This document shows positions 6,951 to 14,524 of a DNA stretch of 14,840 nt, piece after piece; position 1 is the first letter of the stretch; every line of letters starts with the position of its first letter. The stretch is from contig JAPLEC010000431.1 of NCBI GenBank assembly GCA_026391515.1, positions 1 to 14,840 on the forward strand, written 5' to 3'. The notes beneath the pieces are model-generated. The model searched no databases. It saw only the letters and a list, made by a program, of their open reading frames with translations, and had not been told where the DNA came from. The translations under genes were made by a program, and so were the position numbers. This stretch comes from Bacteroidia bacterium (GTDB lineage: Bacteria > Bacteroidota > Bacteroidia > Bacteroidales > VadinHA17).

Positions 6951-8608
6951 TGAATGAAATTACTCTTTTTCTGAAAAGAGGAATCAAAGTTTTCCTTATC
7001 CTGGTATTTGTTTTCACAGAGACTTCCCTTTTTGGACAAGGGGGAGAATATAATTACTTCTACAGGGTATATTTCAGGGATAAAGGTGCTAATTCTATTG
7101 ATGATTTTTCACCCTCAGACCTTCTTTCTGAGAAAGCTATTTACCGGAGGGAAAAATCTGGGATTGAGATAATTGACTACAGGGATCTTCCTGTCTTTTT
7201 CGGATACCTGAACCAGATATCATCTCTGGGATTTACATTGCATTGTACCTCAAAATGGCTTAATACGGCCTTGTTTAAAACCAAAACGCCTGCTGATCCC
7301 GATCTTCTGCTTGCTCTTCCGTTTGTTGCAGATGTTAAGCTTGTAAAAAATCCTGTTGTAAAAAGCCAGTACCGAGATAAGCTCGACTTTATTATTGAAC
7401 AGATAAATGCTCCTTCGTTCGATCGGCCTATAACTATGGTGAATGGCTATCCTCTTCATTATTCAGGATTTGACGGAGGCGGCATTTTGATTGCAGTTCT
7501 CGACGCAGGCTTTTTTAATGCCGATAAAATCTCTTCTCTCAGCAGTTTACGAAGCCGTAATGGAATAAAAGGAACTTTCGATTTTGTTGATAATGATCGG
7601 TTTGTATATGACTACTCTACACATGGAACAGCTGTCCTTTCTGTTCTTGCCGGACAAATTGAAGGTATAATCCACGGGACAGCCCCTGAGGCTGATTTTT
7701 TGCTGCTCAGAACAGAAGATGTGTCAAGTGAGTTTTCCTCTGAAGAAGATTTATGGGCAGCAGGAGCCGAATTAGCTGATAGTGCCGGAGCAGATATAAT
7801 TTCCTCATCATTAGGATATTACAATTTTGATAATTCCTCTCTTAATTATAAATATAGTGATTTAGACGGCAACACAACTTTTGTAACCAGGGCAGCCGAT
7901 ATTGCCGCCTCAAAAGGAATACTGGTTGTTAACAGTGCCGGAAACGAAAGAGATGATCCCTGGATGCATATCATTGCTCCCGCTGATGGTGATAGTGTCG
8001 TGGCTGTCGGCGCTGTTGACGGTTATGAGATGATTTCCTTATTTTCTTCAGCCGGACCTTCCTTTGACGGAAGGATAAAACCTGATAACTCGACAATGGG
8101 TGTAAGCATTACTGTACAAATGTCTGTCTCATCAGTCGTAACATTAAGCGGCACCTCTTTTTCTTGTCCTGTTTTAAGCGGAATGACAGCGTGCCTGATG
8201 GAAGCTGTCCCTGATGCCACCAATTATGAAATCATTGAGGCTCTTCATTCTTCAGCTGACAGATTTAATATGCCGGATTCACTTTATGGTTATGGGATTC
8301 CGGATATGGTAAAAACACTGCAAAAGCTTCAGGATAATCACTTAATTATTCCTGATAATGCATCAGTTATTGCGCCTAACCCTACCACCGGAAGCTTTGA
8401 TGTTATTTTCAGGGAGGCTCCCGGTAATCTAACTGTTGAGATTTTCTCATCGTCAGGAGTTACTATTTATAAAAATGACCTTGGAGAATATGCAGGAAGA
8501 AAACTCAGGATAACAGCTCTTTTTAATAAGGATCCGGGACTATATTTCATCAGATTAACGACAGGTATTGGTACATTTGTTCATAAAATTGTGAAGCTCT
8601 CTTATTGA
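6950..8608 (+). CDS. Secreted S8 (subtilisin-like) serine protease with T9SS type A sorting domain
   Basis: An extracellular or surface endopeptidase of 552 residues. A signal peptide covers about 1-30. An N-terminal propeptide-like region (36-110) contains LLSEKAIYRRE and SKWLNTALF, common in Bacteroidota S8 proteins. The catalytic triad is complete: Asp185 (IAVLDAGFF), His225 (STHGTAV) and Ser403 (LSGTSFSCPVLSG), with oxyanion Asn332 in NSAGNE. The C-terminal 80 residues, from IAPNPTTGSF (474-483) to GLYFIRL (530-536) and the final KIVKLSY, form a T9SS type A sorting domain, so the protein should be exported through the type IX translocon and its tail cleaved. The ATG overlaps the previous stop by one base, and xseA begins 2 nt after its TGA, suggesting one transcript. 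The natural substrate is unknown. Confidence 0.94.
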   Translation: MNEITLFLKRGIKVFLILVFVFTETSLFGQGGEYNYFYRVYFRDKGANSIDDFSPSDLLSEKAIYRREKSGIEIIDYRDLPVFFGYLNQISSLGFTLHCTSKWLNTALFKTKTPADPDLLLALPFVADVKLVKNPVVKSQYRDKLDFIIEQINAPSFDRPITMVNGYPLHYSGFDGGGILIAVLDAGFFNADKISSLSSLRSRNGIKGTFDFVDNDRFVYDYSTHGTAVLSVLAGQIEGIIHGTAPEADFLLLRTEDVSSEFSSEEDLWAAGAELADSAGADIISSSLGYYNFDNSSLNYKYSDLDGNTTFVTRAADIAASKGILVVNSAGNERDDPWMHIIAPADGDSVVAVGAVDGYEMISLFSSAGPSFDGRIKPDNSTMGVSITVQMSVSSVVTLSGTSFSCPVLSGMTACLMEAVPDATNYEIIEALHSSADRFNMPDSLYGYGIPDMVKTLQKLQDNHLIIPDNASVIAPNPTTGSFDVIFREAPGNLTVEIFSSSGVTIYKNDLGEYAGRKLRITALFNKDPGLYFIRLTTGIGTFVHKIVKLSY

Positions 8609-8610
8609 TC

Positions 8611-10002
8611 ATGACTGAAAAACTTTCATTAACAGAACTACAGCAGATAATAAAGGATTCGCTTTATATAGCTTTGCCAGACCTTTATTGGGTTGTAGCA
8701 GAGATTTCTGAGATGAAGGAAAATTATGCCGGCCATTGCTATCTTGAGCTGATCGAAAAACAGCCTGATGAAATAAATGTAAGGGCAAGAGTAAAAGCAA
8801 TTATATGGAGTAACCGCTACAGGTTCCTCAAATCATTCTTTGAAAGCATAACAGGTGAATCGCTCCAGGAAGGAATGAAAGTTCTTGTCAGAACAAAAGT
8901 CGAATACCATGAGCTTTACGGACTCAGCCTGGTAATTTCTGACATCGATCCTTCATTCACTTTTGGTGAGATGGCATTGAAAAGGCAAATGATTATAAAA
9001 AGGCTTGAGGAGGATGGAGTTTTTTCAATGAATAAGGAAATCAGTCTCCCTATGTTTCCTCAAAAAATAGCAGTAATTTCTTCAAAAAATGCAGCCGGCT
9101 ATTCTGATTTTATCAATCATCTTAAAAAGAATAGCTACGGATATGTATTTCATACTGCTCTTTTCGAAACAGTCATGCAGGGTATTGAAACTGAACAAAG
9201 TGTAATTAATGCACTCGATAATATAGCAGAATTTCAGGGTTTGTTTGATGTTGCAGTCATAATAAGGGGTGGTGGCTCTCAGACCGATCTGAGCTGGTTC
9301 GATAACTATAATATTGCATATCATGTGACCCAGTTCCCGATTCCTGTGCTTACCGGTATAGGACATGAAAAAGATCTTTCAGTGACAGATATGGTTGCTT
9401 TTCAGGCACTTAAAACGCCAACAGCTGTCGCCGATTTCATTATTGAATCAGTTGCTGAAGCTGAAAATCATATTAATGAAATGAGCTCTGAAATTGTTGA
9501 AAGTTCAAGGATTATTCTTGAGGATAACCGGAATATGATCGAGTCTTACAGAATGAACCTGATACCGGTTGCAAGACTCATGCTATCAGATCAAAAGGAA
9601 ATGCTTTCAGTCAGAATAATAGAAATGATTAATTTCGGAAAAGATTATATTTTAAGAGCAGGTTTATTGCCAGCAAATCAAAAATCGAGATTGATTTCAG
9701 CAACAGGGACAATGTCACTTGCGAGAAAATCGGAAATTGAAAGAAGCAGAATCGACCTGATGAATTTCACCCTGAATATGCTCGAAAAAATTAAGACAAG
9801 CACATCCGGATTACTTAATACTTTGAAAATTCTGGATCCGGAGAATGTGCTTAAAAGAGGATATACCATAACAATAAAAAATGGGGAAATTATAAAAAGT
9901 ATTAATCAGTTAACTGAAGAGGAAGTTATTGATACTCAGTTTAGTGATGGAAGGGCAAGAAGCAAGGTAATTGAAAGACAAAAGACAAAAGATAAAAGAT
10001 AA
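8611..10002 (+). CDS. xseA: Exodeoxyribonuclease VII large subunit (XseA)
   Basis: Catalytic subunit of ExoVII, which degrades single-stranded DNA from both ends to short oligonucleotides in repair and recombination. From the ATG at 8611 it has 463 residues. An OB-fold DNA-binding domain covers about 1-110. The catalytic domain carries KIAVISSKNAAGYSDF (about 152-167), IIRGGGSQTDLSWFDNYNIA (217-236), GIGHEKD (249-255) and KTPTAVADF (268-276). A long coiled-coil region follows, then the conserved VLKRGYTIT near the C-terminus. The active-site neighbourhood is slightly divergent (SQTDLSWFDNY against the usual SxEDLWxFN) but recognisable. The last residues, QKTKDKR, come from a 7-bp tandem repeat running across the stop codon. 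An upstream in-frame TTG at 8605 is possible but overlaps the protease stop. The small subunit lies downstream after an unusually long 140-bp gap. Confidence 0.96.
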   Translation: MTEKLSLTELQQIIKDSLYIALPDLYWVVAEISEMKENYAGHCYLELIEKQPDEINVRARVKAIIWSNRYRFLKSFFESITGESLQEGMKVLVRTKVEYHELYGLSLVISDIDPSFTFGEMALKRQMIIKRLEEDGVFSMNKEISLPMFPQKIAVISSKNAAGYSDFINHLKKNSYGYVFHTALFETVMQGIETEQSVINALDNIAEFQGLFDVAVIIRGGGSQTDLSWFDNYNIAYHVTQFPIPVLTGIGHEKDLSVTDMVAFQALKTPTAVADFIIESVAEAENHINEMSSEIVESSRIILEDNRNMIESYRMNLIPVARLMLSDQKEMLSVRIIEMINFGKDYILRAGLLPANQKSRLISATGTMSLARKSEIERSRIDLMNFTLNMLEKIKTSTSGLLNTLKILDPENVLKRGYTITIKNGEIIKSINQLTEEEVIDTQFSDGRARSKVIERQKTKDKR

Positions 10003-10004
10003 AA
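9977..10004 (+). repeat. Four copies of a 7-bp tandem repeat across the xseA stop
   Basis: GACAAAA, GACAAAA, GATAAAA, GATAAAA in direct tandem (9977-9983, 9984-9990, 9991-9997, 9998-10004). The xseA stop TAA (10000-10002) is inside the fourth copy. As 7 is not a multiple of 3, gain or loss of a unit would change the reading frame at the extreme C-terminus. Confidence 0.8.
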
Positions 10005-10031
10005 GAAGACCCACAAACTCCCACAAGCTCA

Positions 10032-10108
10032 GCGAAGTTTGTAACTTCGCAGTTAGTAAGTTGTAGTCTCAGACTACTATTTGATACCGGTCGAAGTCAT
10101 AGATTTCG
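10032..10108. repeat. Cluster of three short REP-like hairpins between xseA and xseB
   Basis: GCGAAGTT/AACTTCGC (10032-10039 and 10043-10050) is a perfect 8-bp stem with TGT loop. GTAGTC/GACTAC (10063-10068 and 10072-10077) is a 6-bp stem with TCA loop. CGAAGTC/GATTTCG (10092-10098 and 10102-10108) is a 7-bp stem with one G-T pair and ATA loop. All have 3-nt loops, and the first and third are related in sequence. No T-tract follows, so these are not ordinary terminators. They look like REP-type palindromes inserted in the ExoVII operon. Confidence 0.7.
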
Positions 10109-10142
10109 CCCAGCTTAAAGATGTTTAAAGCAAGAATATATC

Positions 10143-10340
10143 ATGGCGAAGAAAGAATTTTCATTTAATGAAGCAGTTGTTGAGATCGAAAAGATCCTCA
10201 GGAACATTGAAAGCGGTGATCTTGATGTTGATAAACTGGCAGTCGAAGTAAGACGTGCTTCAGAGCTTATAAGGCAATGCCAGAAGAAATTGCACACAAC
10301 TGAAGAGGAAATTAACAGCATTTTCAAGGATCTGGTATAA
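10143..10340 (+). CDS. xseB: Exodeoxyribonuclease VII small subunit (XseB)
   Basis: A 65-residue regulatory subunit that assembles in several copies with XseA and is needed for its activity and stability. The sequence SFNEAVVEIEKILRNIESGD followed by LDVDKLAVEVRRASELIRQCQKKL is the classical two-helix XseB pattern, and the length is typical. The start is the ATG at 10143, where the family homology begins. It is separated from xseA by 140 bp holding repeats and hairpins, whereas these genes are commonly adjacent or overlapping. No clear promoter is seen before it (TACTATTTG at 10075-10083 has one base too many for the -7 box), so it probably depends on readthrough. The stop overlaps the T-tract of the leftward trxA terminator. 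Confidence 0.94.
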   Translation: MAKKEFSFNEAVVEIEKILRNIESGDLDVDKLAVEVRRASELIRQCQKKLHTTEEEINSIFKDLV

Positions 10341-10372
10341 AAAGTAAATCAGGACCGAAGTCCTGATTTACT
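10338..10372 (-). terminator. UUCG-loop intrinsic terminator for leftward transcription
   Basis: A perfect 13-bp stem (10343-10355 with 10360-10372). Read on the minus strand the loop is TTCG closed by C-G, the extra-stable tetraloop, and the stem is followed by CTTTTTATA. On the plus strand no T-run follows, so the main direction is leftward, ending transcripts that come from trxA about 145 nt beyond its stop. It may also protect the xseB mRNA 3' end. Confidence 0.8.
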
Positions 10373-10514
10373 ACTACCCTAAACCTAAATCCATGAAAAA
10401 ATTCAAGTAACCTTCTGTTACTACCTTTTTCATGATATTAAACGTGAAAAGAGAGTAAATGTTACGTCAAAACCTGTATTTTTTGGGGCTTAGGTCGTTT
10501 TTTTGACCAACTGC
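10373..10514. other. Non-coding segment with an imperfect hairpin; possible RNA or decayed gene start
   Basis: This lies between the terminator stem and the trxA stop. CATGAAAAA (10392-10400) pairs perfectly with TTTTTCATG (10426-10434). Inside, GTAAC (10407-10411) pairs with GTTAC (10417-10421) around a CTTCT loop, with a 6/4-nt internal loop between the two stems. Read rightward, CCTAAATCC-ATGAAAAAA looks like the start of a typical Bacteroidota secreted-protein gene, but the frame stops after five codons (MKKFK), so a decayed leader is the alternative. Read leftward it would be part of the trxA 3' untranslated region or a separate small RNA ending at the UUCG terminator. I cannot decide between these. 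Confidence 0.45.
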
Positions 10515-10874
10515 TTATTTTTCTACACCAAGAACATCTTTGAATGCTTTAATAAAGGTTTCCTTAGGTAAAGCACCCATCGCCATTTGCGGCTGACCTG
10601 CGGTTGGAACAAACAGGAAGGATGGAATACTTCTGATTCCAAATATGGAGGAAAGCTCCTGTTCTTCCTCTGTATTGACCTTATAGACATCAAGCTTACT
10701 TTCAAATTCTTTTGAAAGCTCTTCAAGAACAGGTGCTACCATTTTGCACGGACCACACCAGTCCGCATAAAAGTCAATAATACAAGGCTTTTCACCTTCA
10801 TACTTCCATTCTTTGTTCTTTTCATAATTGAATACCTTGCTTAAAAAGGTTTCTTTCGTCAAGTGCTCTGTCAT
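10515..10874 (-). CDS. trxA: Thioredoxin
   Basis: Small cytoplasmic dithiol oxidoreductase that reduces protein disulfides, recycled by thioredoxin reductase. It has 119 residues, slightly longer than E. coli TrxA because of an N-terminal extension (residues 1-28) common in Bacteroidota thioredoxins. The active site is WCGPC with Cys40 and Cys43, preceded by IIDFYAD. The cis-proline is Pro84 in IRSIPSF and the C-terminal helix is KETFIKAFKDVLG. No signal peptide is visible, so it is cytosolic. It is transcribed alone: a -7 box lies upstream, a divergent nucleotidyltransferase gene beyond, and a UUCG terminator about 145 nt after its stop. Confidence 0.95.
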   Translation of the reverse strand: MTEHLTKETFLSKVFNYEKNKEWKYEGEKPCIIDFYADWCGPCKMVAPVLEELSKEFESKLDVYKVNTEEEQELSSIFGIRSIPSFLFVPTAGQPQMAMGALPKETFIKAFKDVLGVEK

Positions 10875-10905
10875 ATTTTATTAATAAAATTGATTATTTC
10901 TGATT

Positions 10906-10927
10906 CAAATATATTCTAATATTTCAA
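10906..10927 (-). promoter_or_regulatory. Candidate trxA promoter
   Basis: On the minus strand TATATTTG (10913-10906) matches TAnnTTTG, with TTG (10927-10925) 11 nt upstream. The -7 box lies 31 nt before the ATG at 10874. No TTG is seen at the normal 17-23 nt spacing. Confidence 0.5.
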
Positions 10928-10969
10928 TCATCATGCCATAACTTCACATCCAATCTAATTTACAAAAAA

Positions 10970-10991
10970 TTGGTTATAAATTGTAACTTTG
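10970..10991 (+). promoter_or_regulatory. Candidate promoter of the CCA-adding enzyme gene
   Basis: TAACTTTG (10984-10991) matches TAnnTTTG, with TTG (10970-10972) 11 nt upstream, the same geometry as the trxA and kinase promoters. The ATG chosen for the gene is 33 nt downstream at 11025. Confidence 0.5.
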
Positions 10992-11024
10992 TCATGATCC
11001 GATAACAAATTGTCATATCTATAT

Positions 11025-12449
11025 ATGCATATATGTCTAAATGACAAGGTTTTTAAAACACTTTCAGAAGTGGTCACAGCTGAAGAAGTAAAGGCTTTCG
11101 TTATCGGGGGCTGGGTCAGGGATTGCCTTTTAAAAAGGGATCATCCGGAAAAAGATATTGACATTGTAGTAATTGGTAACGGCATTGAAATAGCAAAAAA
11201 AAGTGCCAGACGGATAGATCCTGATATTAAGGTAAGTGTCTTTAAAAATTTCGGCACTGCGATGTTTAAATGGGGTAATTTCAATATTGAGTTTGTTGGT
11301 GCCAGGAAGGAGTCGTATAAGCGGGGATCGAGAAAGCCGGTGGTTGAAAATGGTACACTTGAGGATGATCAGAAAAGAAGAGATTTTACAATTAATGCTC
11401 TGGCTATCAGTATAAATAAGGATACTTTTGGTGAATTTCTTGATCCATTTGACGGGATAAATGATCTTAAGAAAAAAATTATCAGAACACCTTTAAATCC
11501 TGACAGAACCTTCTCCGATGATCCTCTTAGAATGATCCGGGCGATAAGGTTTGCTACACAGCTGAATTTCTCAATTGAGGCAGGTACTTTCGGTTCAATA
11601 ACAAAAAATGCTGAGCGTATCAGGATTGTTTCACAGGAGAGGATTATTACTGAACTGAATAAAATAATAGTGTGCGATCACCCTTCGACAGGTTTTATTC
11701 TGCTTGAAAAATCGGGACTTCTCCGGATTATTTTTCCTGAGCTCGATAATATGAAAGGAGTCTACAAAAAGGAGGGTAAAGCACATAAAGACAATTTCCT
11801 TCATTCTGTAAAAGTGCTCGACAATATTTCTAAACACACTGATAATCTTTGGCTTAGATGGGCTGCTTTGCTTCACGATATTGCCAAACCTGTAACAAAA
11901 AAATATACTCAGGAAACGGGTTGGTCATTTCATGGACATGAATATATTGGTTCTAAGATGATCCCGGATATTTTTCGTAAGCTTAAACTCCCATTGAATG
12001 AGAATATGAAATATGTTCAGAAGCTGGTTGATCTTCATCTGCGGCCAATTGTTTTATCGCAGGAGGAGGTAACAGACTCGGCAGTAAGAAGATTGCTTTT
12101 CGAAGCAGGTGATGATATTGACGATCTGATGGCACTTTGTGAAGCTGACATTACATCGAAGAATGAAACAAAGAAAACACAGCACCTTGAGAATTTCAGA
12201 TATGTCAGGAGAAAGCTTAAGGAGATTGAGGAGAAAGATGCAATCAGAAATTTCCAGCCCCCTGTTGATGGCGACGAGATTATTAAAACATTCGGTATCA
12301 AACCAGGGAAAGAAGTGGGGCTTATCAAGAGCGCAATAAGAGAAGCAATTCTTGACGGAATAATCCCTAATGAACATGACGCTGCAAGGAAACTGATGAT
12401 CAGGAAAGGTAAAGAAATCGGTTTGACACCTTCAGACGACTCTACTTAA
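11025..12449 (+). CDS. CCA-adding tRNA nucleotidyltransferase / poly(A) polymerase family with HD domain
   Basis: Class II nucleotidyltransferase that most likely adds or repairs the 3' CCA of tRNAs. From the ATG at 11025 there are 474 residues; an in-frame TTG at 11010 would add five. The head domain has GGWVRD (28-33) and the metal-binding DID (44-46), then RRDFTINALA (118-127) and DDPLRMIRAIRF (165-176), the nucleotide-recognition neck. A C-terminal HD phosphohydrolase domain shows FLHSVKVL with His259 and LLHDIAKP with His284-Asp285. The HD domain gives phosphatase or 2',3'-cyclic phosphodiesterase activity in related enzymes. Some bacteria divide CCA and A addition between two paralogues, so poly(A) polymerase cannot be excluded from one copy. 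The gene ends in an 8-bp overlap with the convergent nuclease gene. Confidence 0.93.
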   Translation: MHICLNDKVFKTLSEVVTAEEVKAFVIGGWVRDCLLKRDHPEKDIDIVVIGNGIEIAKKSARRIDPDIKVSVFKNFGTAMFKWGNFNIEFVGARKESYKRGSRKPVVENGTLEDDQKRRDFTINALAISINKDTFGEFLDPFDGINDLKKKIIRTPLNPDRTFSDDPLRMIRAIRFATQLNFSIEAGTFGSITKNAERIRIVSQERIITELNKIIVCDHPSTGFILLEKSGLLRIIFPELDNMKGVYKKEGKAHKDNFLHSVKVLDNISKHTDNLWLRWAALLHDIAKPVTKKYTQETGWSFHGHEYIGSKMIPDIFRKLKLPLNENMKYVQKLVDLHLRPIVLSQEEVTDSAVRRLLFEAGDDIDDLMALCEADITSKNETKKTQHLENFRYVRRKLKEIEEKDAIRNFQPPVDGDEIIKTFGIKPGKEVGLIKSAIREAILDGIIPNEHDAARKLMIRKGKEIGLTPSDDST

Positions 12450-13470
12450 TCTTAAGATCGAGCAGGATAGGGAGATGATCACTGAATCCTCCCTGGTATT
12501 TGTATCCCCGGTAAGTCGAATTAGGGCTTTGCCCGGGATATTTCGGATCGTTTTGCAGAAGAAAATCAGGCTGAAAAATCCTGAGCATCCCGGGACCTGT
12601 AGATAGTCCGCTCTTCCCTTCAATAAATACATCCGAGATAATAACCTGGTCAATCATTTCCCATGTCCCCATATACCGGTAGGTACCAGATCCTGCCGGC
12701 AAACCTGCTGACAGATTTATCATTGATAATCCGGACTTTAATTTTCCTGAAAGCAGATTTAATGTTTGATCATCAGGTGTAGAGTTAAAATCTCCGATGA
12801 TTATTATTCCTGCTTTTCCATTTGAACATGAAGCAATTGAATCGGTTTTATTTTTAACCATTTCAGCAATTTTCAGCCGTTGGCTTTCTCCTGCAAGGAC
12901 ACCTCCCCTTCGTGACGGCCAGTGATTGACAAATAAATGAATAGTATCTTTCAGAAGTGTACACTTCAAATAAAGGACACTTCTTGTCAGAAATTTTTCA
13001 TCACCAGATACCGGTGGTATAAAATATTTATAATCAAGGATATTCACATAATCTTTCCTGTAAATAAGACAAACATCTATACCTCTTGAATCGGGAGAAT
13101 CTTCATGAATTATTCCATAATTATATTTCGACAGATTTGTTCCAAACACAAGATCCTCAAGTACTTTCCGGTTTTCAATTTCACAAAAACCAACTAATGC
13201 TGGAGGATTCCACTCCCCTGCTGCGATAATAACTTTGTGAAGCGAGTTTAATTTCTTTTCATACCTCTGGTAATTCCATCGTCTCACTCCAGCAGGAAGA
13301 AACTCATCATCGTCTGTAAGCGAATCATTATAGATATCAAACAGATTTTCAACATTATAGAACATCAATCTTACAGGATACGTATTTACATCCTGAGGAT
13401 ATCCCTTAATCAGTGATAATAACAGCAGCGAAAGGGTACCGGTAAACCTGGTCACGATACCTTTTGACAT
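12442..13470 (-). CDS. Secreted endonuclease/exonuclease/phosphatase-fold protein
   Basis: A 342-residue metal-dependent phosphodiesterase of the DNase I-like (EEP) superfamily, probably exported: residues 1-25 look like a signal peptide (MSKGIVTRFTGTLSLLLLSL, then GYPQ). The catalytic set is complete: FYNVENLFD (37-45), Glu97 in CEIENR, His183 in VNHWPSR, Asp227 and Asn229 in IIGDFNSTP, and the final SDHLP with Asp331-His332. VNHWPSRRGG is typical of bacterial extracellular nuclease-like members. The substrate (nucleic acid or another phosphodiester) cannot be fixed from sequence. It starts 21 bp after the PorP/SprF stop on the same strand and may be cotranscribed, although no T9SS tail is present. 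Its TAG stop lies within the end of the opposite gene. Confidence 0.9.
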   Translation of the reverse strand: MSKGIVTRFTGTLSLLLLSLIKGYPQDVNTYPVRLMFYNVENLFDIYNDSLTDDDEFLPAGVRRWNYQRYEKKLNSLHKVIIAAGEWNPPALVGFCEIENRKVLEDLVFGTNLSKYNYGIIHEDSPDSRGIDVCLIYRKDYVNILDYKYFIPPVSGDEKFLTRSVLYLKCTLLKDTIHLFVNHWPSRRGGVLAGESQRLKIAEMVKNKTDSIASCSNGKAGIIIIGDFNSTPDDQTLNLLSGKLKSGLSMINLSAGLPAGSGTYRYMGTWEMIDQVIISDVFIEGKSGLSTGPGMLRIFQPDFLLQNDPKYPGQSPNSTYRGYKYQGGFSDHLPILLDLKIK

Positions 13471-13491
13471 ATAATGTAAAAACCAATAAAA

Positions 13492-14496
13492 TCAATATGC
13501 ATTAAGCCAGCGGTATCTTCTGGCGCTTTCGCCAAATTTTACTGCCAGTGTTATTTCATGAGTACCAAAGCTTTGTGTTCTTATATCTGTTAATGTAAAG
13601 TCGACAGCATATCCAAAATGGAACCTGTCGTACTTTAGTCCCAACAATAGAATTATTGCATCGTTCGTCCTCCATGATAATCCCAGCCAATAATCATTTT
13701 TGTAATAGACTCTTGCAGTAAGGTCCATCTGAATCGATCTTAAGAGTATGTCGGAGGATTTAAGAAAGACAGATGGTTCAATTGTCCATGTATTGGGCAC
13801 AAGTTCGAATTTATATCCACCAGTAAGGAAATAGTGGCCAAGCTCGTTTCTGTTGACAGCTGTAGTATCAGCAAACATCAGTGCACCTCGTGTTATATTT
13901 GTCATAGCGAAGCCGACATAATATCTTACTGTTGTGAAACTTGCTCCAAAATTAAAATCAGGAATAAAAACGGATTTGTCATAGTTATCCAGGAAAGGAT
14001 CATTAGGATCACTTAGTAGCACGTTATCTGTATTTATAGCGAACTGGTATCCTGTAAAGCCAAGACCAAAAGCAAGGTTATTAGGAACACCATCTGTGCG
14101 ACCCATAGTTATATGGTAAGCATAAACTACCTCAAATCCTGTACGTCTCATTATTCCATTATTGTCGCTAAAGATATAACCACCAAGACCCACTTTGCCA
14201 CCTCTCGTAGGCTTGATAAGTTTCTTTCTTACAGAAGTGGATTTTGATATATAGCTGTTTCTCAGCAATCGTGTCTGAAAACTGGCGGCATAAGTGGCAG
14301 GGGCATTTGCAAGTCCAACCCACTGTTCCCTGGCTGTAAGCGTAACAGTTGTATAACCATCGCGTCCTGCAAATGATGGATTCACCAGAAAGCCGTTCAT
14401 AATATACTGGCTGTACATCGGAACCTGTTGTGCGATGGAGATACCACAAAGAAAGCTAATTACAATCAGCGATAATAATTTTTTTAAAAATCTCAT
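13492..14496 (-). CDS. Type IX secretion outer-membrane protein, PorP/SprF family
   Basis: An outer-membrane beta-barrel of the PorP/SprF family, which works with the T9SS to secrete or anchor specific surface proteins in Bacteroidota. From the ATG at 14496 it has 334 residues with a signal peptide (1-22, cleavage near AQ-Q). The family signature is at the mature N-terminus: QQVPMYSQYIMNGFLVNPSFAG (23-44, compare QFSQYMFN...NPAYAG). Alternating aromatic and small residues, as in GGYIFSD, FGLGFTGYQF and RVYYKNDYWLGLSWR, are typical barrel strands. An in-frame TTG at 14511 would extend the start by five residues. It lies just behind a gene ending in a CHU_C domain, the usual pairing of a SprF-like protein with its SprB-like cargo. 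The core T9SS genes are not in this window. Confidence 0.94.
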   Translation of the reverse strand: MRFLKKLLSLIVISFLCGISIAQQVPMYSQYIMNGFLVNPSFAGRDGYTTVTLTAREQWVGLANAPATYAASFQTRLLRNSYISKSTSVRKKLIKPTRGGKVGLGGYIFSDNNGIMRRTGFEVVYAYHITMGRTDGVPNNLAFGLGFTGYQFAINTDNVLLSDPNDPFLDNYDKSVFIPDFNFGASFTTVRYYVGFAMTNITRGALMFADTTAVNRNELGHYFLTGGYKFELVPNTWTIEPSVFLKSSDILLRSIQMDLTARVYYKNDYWLGLSWRTNDAIILLLGLKYDRFHFGYAVDFTLTDIRTQSFGTHEITLAVKFGESARRYRWLNAY

Positions 14497-14524
14497 ATAT
14501 CTTTTCTTCAAATTATACAGATAA

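Noticed and set aside
10032..10108. CRISPR array or terminators between xseA and xseB
   Set aside because: The three hairpins differ in sequence, have no regular spacers, and no T-tract follows them.
11631..12377. Antisense reading frames up to 107 codons inside the nucleotidyltransferase gene
   Set aside because: The sense strand encodes conserved HD-domain motifs and the antisense products have no recognisable features.
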